Below are positions 1 through 5,090 of a DNA stretch of 5,090 nucleotides, piece after piece. The translations under genes were made by a program, and so were the position numbers. Every line of letters starts with the position of its first letter. Within the stretch, counting starts at the first letter, position 1. Under the pieces are notes generated by a model, which saw only the letters and a list, made by a program, of their open reading frames with translations, was not told where the DNA came from and searched no databases. The stretch is from Gemmatimonadota bacterium (GTDB lineage Bacteria > Gemmatimonadota > Gemmatimonadetes > Longimicrobiales > Gaopeijiaceae), in NCBI GenBank assembly GCA_003695865.1, contig RFGQ01000532.1:1-5090 (forward strand). Direction: 5' to 3'.

Positions 1-891
1 CGCCGCCTCCCGGCGCTGGGCGCCCTCGCAGCCCTCGCAGCCCTCGCCCTGACGGCCGCACTCTCGCCGCTCGCCGCCCAGCGCACACCGCGGTGCAGCA
101 CCGAAGGCGAAGTGGCGCGCCTGCCGCACCATCTCGAAGAGACCAGCGGCGCGGCGGTCAGCATCGCCGACCCCCGGCTCGTGTGGACGCACAACGATTC
201 GGGGCACGAGGCCGAGCTCTTCGCGCTCACGCTCGACGGCAGCGTCGAGGGCCGCGTCGAACTCGACGCGCCCGCACTCGACTGGGAGGACATCGCGGTG
301 GCCCGCTGCGCGGCGGGCGCCTGCGTCTACGTCGCCGACACCGGCGACAACCTCGAGGCGCGCACCTCGGTCTCCATCCTGCGTCTGCCCGAACCCGACC
401 CGCACGAGCACACGACGGCCCACGCGCAGGTCTTTCCGGTGCGCCTGCCCGACGGTCCTCGCGACGTCGAGGCGCTCTTCGTACTTCCCGGCGAACGCGT
501 CTACCTGGTCTCCAAGGGCCGCAACCATCCGGCGACGGTGTACCGCTATCCCGGGCCGCTTCGGCCCGATACGGTCACGCTGGTCGAGGTGCAGAAGCTC
601 TCGCAGGGTCCGCTCGCTCCGCCCCGGATGGTCACGGGCGCCGACGCTTCACTCGACGGATCGCGCGTGCTCGTACGAACCTACCAGTCGCTCCACATCT
701 ACCGGTGGGACGCCGAGGCCGGCCGCCTGGCCGGTGTACCCCGTGGGGAGATCGACCTGCGAAGCCTGGCCGAGCCCCAGGGGGAAGGCGTCGCGGTCGG
801 GCGCAGCGGCCGGGTGATCCTCACGTCCGAAGGGCATCGAGGCCACCGACCCCTGCTCACCGTGCTGCGCTGCGAGGGGCCGGGCTTCTAG
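1..891 (+). CDS. Secreted beta-propeller-like protein, 5' end cut by window
   Basis: The frame is open from the first base and stops at TAG 889-891, giving 296 visible residues. The GTG at 112 could be read as a start. I reject it because the frame upstream of it encodes a typical signal-peptide core (Ala/Leu-rich, roughly visible residues 4-26, ending SPLAA before Gln) preceded by two Arg, so the true start lies left of the window. The mature part has spaced motifs NDSG (193-204), DWED (280-291) and DTGDN (337-351), and later GEG and TSEGH segments near 783-835. This pattern is familiar from uncharacterised secreted bacterial proteins with predicted propeller or NHL/WD-like folds, where the acidic loops are often thought to bind metal; that role is inference. 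No catalytic site is recognised. It may bind or hydrolyse an extracellular substrate, but I assign no function. The gene reads the same way as the protease downstream. Confidence 0.85.
   Translation, partial: RRLPALGALAALAALALTAALSPLAAQRTPRCSTEGEVARLPHHLEETSGAAVSIADPRLVWTHNDSGHEAELFALTLDGSVEGRVELDAPALDWEDIAVARCAAGACVYVADTGDNLEARTSVSILRLPEPDPHEHTTAHAQVFPVRLPDGPRDVEALFVLPGERVYLVSKGRNHPATVYRYPGPLRPDTVTLVEVQKLSQGPLAPPRMVTGADASLDGSRVLVRTYQSLHIYRWDAEAGRLAGVPRGEIDLRSLAEPQGEGVAVGRSGRVILTSEGHRGHRPLLTVLRCEGPGF
22..48 (+). repeat. Three tandem 9-base units in signal peptide region
   Basis: GCCCTCGCA occurs at 22-30 and 31-39, followed by GCCCTCGCC at 40-48. The units keep the frame and encode repeated Ala-Leu-Ala in the hydrophobic core of the signal peptide. 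Copy-number slippage here would only change the length of that core in steps of three residues. It is most likely a by-product of Ala/Leu codon bias rather than a functional element. Confidence 0.7.
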
Positions 892-899
892 CCGGCTCC

Positions 900-917
900 G
901 GCGCCCACGGGGGCGCC
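900..917 (+). terminator. Hairpin 9 bases after the first gene, possible terminator
   Basis: GGCGCCC (900-906) and GGGCGCC (911-917) form a perfect 7-bp, all-G/C stem around a 4-base loop, starting 9 bases after the stop codon at 889-891. The position fits a transcription terminator. No T-tract follows (the next bases are TCCCCCC), so a classic Rho-independent terminator is not shown. In DNA this rich in G+C, short perfect stems are also expected by chance. Confidence 0.35.
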
Positions 918-959
918 TCCCCCCGGGGCCGTCGTCGACGCCCGCCGCGCGGACGCCAG

Positions 960-979
960 GGCCGCGGGCCACCGCGGCC
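960..979 (+). other. Perfect 8-bp hairpin in the spacer before the protease gene
   Basis: GGCCGCGG (960-967) and CCGCGGCC (972-979) are exact reverse complements around a 4-base loop (GCCA). The core CCGCGG is itself palindromic, so the site also reads as two copies of one 6-base palindrome. It could be part of a tandem terminator with the hairpin at 900-917, or an operator-like site. It could also be chance in a stretch of nearly pure G/C. The rest of 892-1133 shows no convincing promoter, RNA gene or small open frame. Confidence 0.3.
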
Positions 980-1121
980 GCCCGCGCCACGACCGTCCAG
1001 CGCTGGCGCGTTCCCCCGCAGCGTGCGCACATTGCCCGCCGGTCCGGCCCGAGGGTGGCCCATCACCGCGCCATTTCCCACCGGGCCCGCCGGCCACCGC
1101 CGCCGTCCGAACCATCAGCTC

Positions 1122-1128
1122 GAGGAAG
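1122..1128 (+). promoter_or_regulatory. Ribosome binding site of the metalloprotease
   Basis: GAGGAAG lies 5-11 bases before the ATG at 1134; its AGGA core (1123-1126) is 7 bases from the start. This fixes the start at 1134, even though the same frame happens to stay open for about 1 kb upstream. Confidence 0.8.
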
Positions 1129-1133
1129 TACGC

Positions 1134-3740
1134 ATGTTCCGGGGTCGATTCGCACGTTCCGCGCTGCTCGCCGCAGCGCTCTCCGCCGCCACGCTCTCTG
1201 CGGGCATTTCCCCGGTCCTCGCGCAGGAGGCCGGTCCCAAGGCCCCGCCGACGATCGAAGAGAAGACCGAGGGCATGCAGAAGATCGACGGGTACGTGCC
1301 CGTCTACTTCGACGCCCGCGACGGCAAGATCTGGCTCGAGATCGGCCGCTTCGACACCGAGTTCCTGCACTACACCTCGCTCCCGGCGGGGCTGGGCCAG
1401 AACGACATCGGGCTCAATCGGGGCGACCTCGGACCACGCCGGGTCGTCGTCTTCCGGCGCGTCGGTCCCCGGGTGCTCATGGTGCAGCCGAATTACGACT
1501 ACCGCGCCGTCACCGACGACCCGCTCGAGCGCCGCTCGGTCGAGGACGGCTTCCCGACCGCCGTCCTGTGGGGCTTCACGGTCGCGGCCGAAACGGAGGG
1601 GCGCGTCCTCGTCGACGCCACGCCGTTCTTCCTGCGCGACTGGCACGGCGTGATCCAGACGCTGCGCCGCGCCAACCAGGGCACGTGGCGCTTCGACGAC
1701 TCACGCTCGGCGATCCATATGCCCCGCACCCGCGGCTTCCCCAAGAACACCGAAGTCGAGCTCACGCTCACGTTCACTTCCGACAACCCGGGCCGACTGG
1801 CCAACTCGGTGGCGGCCACGCCCGGCGTGCTGACCGTGCGCCAGCACCACTCCTTCGTCGAACTCCCCGAACTGGGCACGTACGAGCCCCGCCGCGCCGA
1901 TCCGCGGGCCGGCTTCTTCGGCGTCTCGTACATGGACTTCGCGACGCCCATCGGGGAGCCCCTCACGAAGCGCTACATCGCGCGCCACCGGCTCGAGAAG
2001 AGAGATCCCTCGGCGGCCGTGAGCGAGCCCGTCGAGCCCATCGTCTACTATCTGGACCCCGGCACGCCCGAACCCGTGCGCTCCGCGTTGCTCGAAGGCG
2101 GCAACTGGTGGAACCAGGCCTTCGAAGCGGCGGGATACCGCAACGCGTTCCGCGTCGAGATGCTGCCCGACACCGCCGACCCCATGGACCTGCGCTACAA
2201 CGTGATCCAGTGGGTGCACCGCTCCACCCGGGGATGGAGCTACGGCAACTCGGTGACCGATCCGCGGACGGGCGAGATCCTCAAGGGCCACGTCACACTC
2301 GGTTCGCTGCGCGTGCGCCAGGACTACCTCATCGCCGAAGGCCTGCTCTCTCCCTACGGAGAGGACGGATCCGTACCCGACGACATGCGCGAGATGGCGC
2401 TCGCGCGCATTCGTCAGCTCTCGGCGCACGAGATCGGCCACACGCTGGGCCTCGCGCACAACTACATCGCGAGCGCGCAGCGCGCCGCCGGCGTGCAGTC
2501 GGTCATGGACTACCCTCACCCCCGGGTGCGCCTGGCCGCCGACGGCTCCGTCGACGTGAGCGACGCCTACGAGACCGAGATCGGCGCCTGGGACAAGGTC
2601 GCCATCGCCTACGGCTACCAGGACTTCCCCGACGGCACCGACGTGGACGCCGCGCTCGACTCCATCCTGCGCGACGCGCGCGAACGCGGCATCACGTTCA
2701 TCAGCGACCAGGACGCCCGCCCCTCGGGCAGCGCCCACCCGAACGTCCACCTGTGGGACAACGGGCCCGACGCGGCGGCCGAACTCGAGCGCATGATGGA
2801 CGTGCGACGCGTCGCACTCGACCGCTTCGGCGCCTCGGCCGTGCGCATGGGCCGTCCGCTGGCCACGATCGAAGAGGCCCTCGTGCCGCTCTACCTGCAC
2901 CACCGCTACCAGGCCGAGGCGGCGGCCAAGGTGGTGGGCGGCCTCTACTACACCTATGCGCTGCGCGGCGATGGACAGGAACCACTCCGATTCGTGCCGG
3001 CCGAGGAACAGGGGCGGGCCCTCGACGCGCTGCTGCGCACGCTGCGCCCCGACGAGCTCGCGCTGCCCGAAGCCGTGCTCAGCGTGATCCCGCCCAGGCC
3101 CTACGGCTACGGTCTCGGACCGGAGCTCTTCCGGCGACACACGGGCCTCGTGTTCGACGCCCTGGCTCCGGCCGAGGCGGCTTCGGACCTCACCGTGGGC
3201 ATGCTGCTCGACCCGCAGCGCGCAGCCCGGCTGGTCGAGCAGGAGGCGCGCGACCCCTCGCTTCCGGGACTCGACGAGGTGCTCCGGCGCCTGGTCGAGG
3301 CCACCTTCGACGCGCGGCCCGAGGACGGCTACGAGGCCGAGATCGCGCGCACCGTGCAGCGCGTGGTGGCCCAACGGATCATGGGCCTGGCCGAGCGCGC
3401 CTCGATGGCGCAGGTGCGCGCGCTCGCCACACGGCAGCTCGTTCTGCTACGCGATCGCCTGAGCGCCGACCCAGGAGACGGCGCCGAAGAGCAGGCGCAT
3501 CGCATGCTGCTCGCAATGGACATCGGGCGCTTCCTCGAGCGACCCTATCAACCGGCGCCGGCGCCCTCCACGCTGCCCGCGCCGCCGGGCTCGCCGATCG
3601 GAGGCGGAGGAGATGCGGGCACGATGGGCGGCGGCTCCACGGATGCGGCGTGGTTCGGCGGCCCGGTGCCGGCCGCCGACCCGCTTTCCATGGCCCTCGC
3701 ATCGGGCGCGCCGGATCTGCGCTGTTCGTGGTGGTGGTAG
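1134..3740 (+). CDS. Secreted zinc-dependent metalloprotease (DUF5118/DUF5117/DUF4953 family)
   Basis: This 868-residue protein is predicted to be an exported metallopeptidase of the met-zincin type. Residues 1-30 form a signal peptide (Arg-containing start, Ala/Leu core, VLA before Gln31). Residues about 45-90 match DUF5118 and about 90-290 match DUF5117, including GxxDIGLxRGxLG, VQPNYDYRA, VDATPFFLRDWHGV and VRQHHSFVELP. Next come YNVIQWVHRSTRGWSYG (355-371) and the zinc motif HEIGHTLGLAH (H432, E433, H436, H442). The met-turn candidate SVMDYPHP has Met458. H432, H436 and H442 should hold zinc and E433 should activate water. DUF4953 covers roughly the second half. Family members commonly end near a PPGxPIG motif, here at 817-823. 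This protein continues with 45 more Gly/Ala/Pro-rich residues and ends CSWWW. Its substrate is unknown. It has its own ribosome binding site and is probably transcribed alone or with the gene before it. Confidence 0.95.
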   Translation: MFRGRFARSALLAAALSAATLSAGISPVLAQEAGPKAPPTIEEKTEGMQKIDGYVPVYFDARDGKIWLEIGRFDTEFLHYTSLPAGLGQNDIGLNRGDLGPRRVVVFRRVGPRVLMVQPNYDYRAVTDDPLERRSVEDGFPTAVLWGFTVAAETEGRVLVDATPFFLRDWHGVIQTLRRANQGTWRFDDSRSAIHMPRTRGFPKNTEVELTLTFTSDNPGRLANSVAATPGVLTVRQHHSFVELPELGTYEPRRADPRAGFFGVSYMDFATPIGEPLTKRYIARHRLEKRDPSAAVSEPVEPIVYYLDPGTPEPVRSALLEGGNWWNQAFEAAGYRNAFRVEMLPDTADPMDLRYNVIQWVHRSTRGWSYGNSVTDPRTGEILKGHVTLGSLRVRQDYLIAEGLLSPYGEDGSVPDDMREMALARIRQLSAHEIGHTLGLAHNYIASAQRAAGVQSVMDYPHPRVRLAADGSVDVSDAYETEIGAWDKVAIAYGYQDFPDGTDVDAALDSILRDARERGITFISDQDARPSGSAHPNVHLWDNGPDAAAELERMMDVRRVALDRFGASAVRMGRPLATIEEALVPLYLHHRYQAEAAAKVVGGLYYTYALRGDGQEPLRFVPAEEQGRALDALLRTLRPDELALPEAVLSVIPPRPYGYGLGPELFRRHTGLVFDALAPAEAASDLTVGMLLDPQRAARLVEQEARDPSLPGLDEVLRRLVEATFDARPEDGYEAEIARTVQRVVAQRIMGLAERASMAQVRALATRQLVLLRDRLSADPGDGAEEQAHRMLLAMDIGRFLERPYQPAPAPSTLPAPPGSPIGGGGDAGTMGGGSTDAAWFGGPVPAADPLSMALASGAPDLRCSWWW

Positions 3741-3821
3741 CGCGTTCCGACAGTGCGTCCGCCGCCTCCGGGCTCCCTCCTGGGACCCTCCCGGCGGCGG
3801 CGCCCCCCGGTCGACCGTCCG

Positions 3822-3850
3822 TCCCGGAGACCCCCCCGGCGGTCCCGGGA
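3822..3850 (+). terminator. Hairpin after the metalloprotease, possible terminator
   Basis: TCCCGG (3822-3827) pairs with CCGGGA (3845-3850), and inside it GACC (3829-3832) pairs with GGTC (3841-3844). The result is a 10-bp stem with one bulged A and an 8-base loop. It lies about 80 bases after the protease stop codon and is followed by a pyrimidine-rich AAGCCTTCTTC rather than a clean T-run. Together with the promoter-like bases just downstream, it suggests a transcription-unit boundary. Confidence 0.35.
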
Positions 3851-3862
3851 AGCCTTCTTCAC

Positions 3863-3892
3863 TTGCGCGTAGGACTGCACGGTCCCTAGGCT
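3863..3892 (+). promoter_or_regulatory. Weak sigma70-like promoter candidate for the vWA gene
   Basis: TTGCGC (3863-3868) and TAGGCT (3887-3892) are separated by 18 bases. Each matches only three of six consensus positions (TTG; TA and final T). This is the least G/C-dominated part of the spacer and sits 43 bases before the ATG at 3935, directly after the terminator-like hairpin. Position supports it more than sequence does; promoters of high-GC bacteria often match poorly. Confidence 0.3.
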
Positions 3893-3934
3893 GAGGGTTT
3901 CGCCCCGCCGAAAACCAGCCCCCGGACCCCTCGC

Positions 3935-4816
3935 ATGAAGCGCCGCGACCGCTCGATCAACGTCTTCAACATGTCCATGCTGGACGTGATCTCAGGGGCG
4001 CTCGGGGCGTTTCTGATCATCATGATCGTGCTCATGCCGTACTACCGGAAGGAGCACATCGACTACCGCGCCGAGATCGAGAGCCTCAGGGCCGCCCTCG
4101 CCGAGACCGAGTCGCTCGCCGAGGCCCTGGCCGACGCCACTGCACGGGCCGAGGCCGCCGAGCGCCGCGCGGAAGCCGCCGAAGCCCGGGCCTCCCGGGC
4201 GGAGGCGTCCGCGGCCGAGGCTCGCAGCCGCGCCGCGGCCGCCGAGGCCAGGGCCGCCGAGGCCGCGCGCAAGGCCGACAACGCACTCAAGGTCGACCTG
4301 GTCTTCGCGCTCGACGTCACCAGCAGCATGGCCGACGAGCTCGACGAGCTGCGCGGCAGCGTGCGCATGATCACGGCAGCGCTCAAGAGCTCGGCCGGCT
4401 CGCTGCGCATCGGCTTCATCGCCTACCGCGACGAGGGCGACGCCTTCGTGACGCGCCGCTTCGCGCTGACCGACATGAGCGAAGGCGGCATCGATCGCCT
4501 GCAGACGTTCGTGGACGGCCTCGCGGCGGCCGGGGGAGGCGACGCCCCCGAAGCCGTGGACCAGGCGGTGATCGAGGCGATCGGCCTCTCGTGGCGTGGC
4601 GACGCCCGCGGTATCCTGCTCGTGATCGGAGACGCCGCCGCGCACCCCGGAGACGTCGAGCGCACCTTCGAGGCTGCGCGCCGCTTCCGTGCAAGCGGCG
4701 AGGACCGGCGCGTCTCTACCCTGTACGTCGGCTCGTCCACGTCGAGCCACGCGGACTTCTTCCGCCGCCTCGCCGAGGCCGGCGGCGGCGATTATCAGGC
4801 GGTGGGGGGGTCTTGA
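3935..4816 (+). CDS. Membrane-anchored coiled-coil vWA-domain protein with stator-like TM helix
   Basis: The protein has 293 residues. An in-frame TAG at 3887-3889 leaves ATG 3935 as the only good start; its ribosome binding site is poor (only GGA at 3924). A basic N-terminus (MKRRDR) precedes one transmembrane helix at about 14-36, so the rest should face the periplasm. Residues 8-36 (IN-V, then LDV with Asp17, then a Leu/Ile/Met-rich helix ending MPYY) resemble the ExbD/TolR/MotB helix that carries the proton-path Asp; this is inference. Residues about 45-115 form an Ala/Glu/Arg coiled coil. The vWA domain spans about 118-293: MIDAS DVTSS (D127, T129, S131), GFIAYRDEGD (160-169), GGGDAPEA (200-207) and IGDAAAH (231-237). 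These motifs are typical of hemicentin/vWKA-like vWA domains that bind ligands through a divalent cation. It probably forms an operon with the FHA gene 46 bases downstream. Confidence 0.93.
   Translation: MKRRDRSINVFNMSMLDVISGALGAFLIIMIVLMPYYRKEHIDYRAEIESLRAALAETESLAEALADATARAEAAERRAEAAEARASRAEASAAEARSRAAAAEARAAEAARKADNALKVDLVFALDVTSSMADELDELRGSVRMITAALKSSAGSLRIGFIAYRDEGDAFVTRRFALTDMSEGGIDRLQTFVDGLAAAGGGDAPEAVDQAVIEAIGLSWRGDARGILLVIGDAAAHPGDVERTFEAARRFRASGEDRRVSTLYVGSSTSSHADFFRRLAEAGGGDYQAVGGS
4148..4273 (+). repeat. Six imperfect 21-base units encoding coiled-coil heptads
   Basis: Residues 72-113 of the vWA protein split into six 7-residue units (AEAAERR, AEAAEAR, ASRAEAS, AAEARSR, AAAAEAR, AAEAARK). 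At the DNA level these are degenerate 21-base units rich in GCCGAGGC-type words. The pattern predicts a long, highly charged alpha-helical rod or dimeric coiled coil of about 6 nm for this stretch, spacing the vWA head from the membrane. Repeats of this kind can change length by recombination or slippage without breaking the frame. Confidence 0.7.
4804..4810 (+). repeat. G7 homopolymer at the 3' end of the vWA gene
   Basis: Seven consecutive G lie within codons 290-292, just before TCT TGA. Loss of one G would bypass the TGA at 4814-4816 and continue in the frame of the FHA gene, with no stop between 4812 and 4862. The run itself is certain in the given sequence; a role in slippage is inference. 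Confidence 0.6.
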
Positions 4817-4846
4817 GTCCACCCGCTTCGCCCCTCCACGCACCCC

Positions 4847-4852
4847 GAGGAA
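4847..4852 (+). promoter_or_regulatory. Ribosome binding site of the FHA gene
   Basis: GAGGAA has its AGGA core at 4848-4851. It is 5 bases from an in-frame GTG (4857) and 11 bases from the ATG (4863). Spacing slightly favours GTG and codon type favours ATG, so the exact start is unsettled by two residues. Its presence supports separate translation of the FHA protein. Confidence 0.65.
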
Positions 4853-4862
4853 CGGTGTGGCG

Positions 4863-5090
4863 ATGACAGCCCCGGAGCAGCGCTTCTCGATCGGCCGCGC
4901 CAGCGGCTGCGACATCGTCGTACCCGACCCCTCGGTAAGCCGACATCACGCCGAGTTGGTAGTCCTGCCCGACGGTAAGCTGTTCCTCATCGACCGACGG
5001 AGCTCCCGGGGGACGGCCATCCTGCGCGGCGGACAGCGCATCGCGGTGACGCAGGAGGTCATCTCGCCCACCGACGTGCTGTGCTTCGGC
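4863..5090 (+). CDS. FHA-domain protein, 3' end cut by window
   Basis: The first 76 residues are visible and the frame is open to the right edge. They are almost entirely a forkhead-associated domain, which reads phosphothreonine on partner proteins in the cytoplasm. Visible landmarks are SIGRASGCDIVV (residues 9-20, with the GR pair at 11-12), DPSVSRHHAEL (22-32, with S26, R27 and H29 of the SRxH motif), LIDRRSSRGT (42-51) and VISPTDVLCFG near the edge. In most FHA domains the loop before GT reads S-x-N-G-T; here the Asn position is Arg49. Starts are possible at GTG 4857 or ATG 4863; I use the ATG. No terminator lies between this gene and the vWA gene 46 bases upstream, so co-transcription is likely. 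The remaining length and any C-terminal partner domain lie outside the window. Confidence 0.9.
   Translation, partial: MTAPEQRFSIGRASGCDIVVPDPSVSRHHAELVVLPDGKLFLIDRRSSRGTAILRGGQRIAVTQEVISPTDVLCFG

Noticed and set aside
112..891. GTG 112 as the start of the first gene
   Set aside because: The frame is open from base 1 and encodes a signal-peptide-like hydrophobic stretch, so the real start lies left of the window.
1003..1020. Sigma54-like promoter (CTGGCGCG followed by CCGCA)
   Set aside because: The GG and GC elements are separated by 11 bases instead of the required 10, and the downstream TT before GC is missing.
1032..1060. TTGCCC as a -35 box for the protease gene
   Set aside because: No acceptable -10 box lies 16-18 bases downstream; the sequence there is GTGGCC.
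93..1133. Upstream extension of the metalloprotease frame to GTG 93
   Set aside because: It is an open frame overlapping the first gene, with Arg/Pro/Gly-rich shadow composition. The ATG at 1134 has a good ribosome binding site and a clean signal peptide.
1701..3374. 557-codon open frame on the - strand
   Set aside because: It is an antisense shadow of the metalloprotease caused by third-position G/C bias. Its translation shows no recognisable domain.
3764..3794. Nested short stems CCGGG/CCCGG and TCCC/GGGA
   Set aside because: The stems are short and imperfectly nested, and the nearby hairpin at 3822-3850 is stronger and better placed. Probably composition noise.
1055..3889. 944-codon open frame on the + strand
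   Set aside because: The product is Arg/Pro/Ala-rich with no family motifs and overlaps the whole metalloprotease in another frame, whose zinc motif and domain signatures are intact.
3992..4915. 307-codon open frame on the - strand
   Set aside because: It is antisense to the vWA gene and the start of the FHA gene, both supported by clear domain motifs. The Gly/Leu-rich stretch mirrors the heptad repeat.

Overview
The window is very G+C-rich DNA (about 70% by eye) whose reading frames have strong third-position G/C bias, so most long open frames on both strands are shadows. Four protein genes can be supported, all on the + strand; two are cut by the window edges. I see no tRNA, rRNA, CRISPR array, insertion sequence or integrase. 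The gene content (signal-peptide-bearing secreted proteins, a DUF5117/DUF4953 metalloprotease, a membrane-anchored vWA protein and an FHA protein) suggests a high-GC, Gram-negative-type bacterium such as a Gemmatimonadota, Myxococcota or Acidobacteriota lineage. The sequence alone does not decide which.

Left part (1-3740): two exported proteins. The first is the 3' portion of a secreted, probably beta-propeller-like protein with NDSG, DWED and DTGDN motifs; its N-terminal signal peptide is partly inside the window. After 242 bases of GC-rich, hairpin-containing spacer comes an 868-residue secreted zinc metalloprotease of the DUF5118/DUF5117/DUF4953 type. It has an intact HExxHxxGxxH zinc site, a downstream met-turn (SVMDYPHP) and an unusual Gly-rich, Trp-ending tail.

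Middle spacer (3741-3934): a terminator-like hairpin followed by a weak promoter-like sequence, so transcription probably restarts here.

Right part (3935-5090): what looks like the start of a signalling operon. The first gene encodes one N-terminal transmembrane helix resembling the ExbD/TolR/MotB stator helix, including a conserved-looking Asp, then an Ala/Glu/Arg heptad coiled coil and a vWA domain with a MIDAS site. The second gene, 46 bases later and running off the right edge, begins directly with an FHA (phosphothreonine-reading) domain. A G7 tract just before the vWA stop would place the two genes in one frame if one G were lost. The vWA-FHA module is the part most worth following beyond the right edge. 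Partners to look for there are MotA/TolQ-like channel subunits, Ser/Thr kinases or PP2C phosphatases, and MoxR-type ATPases.
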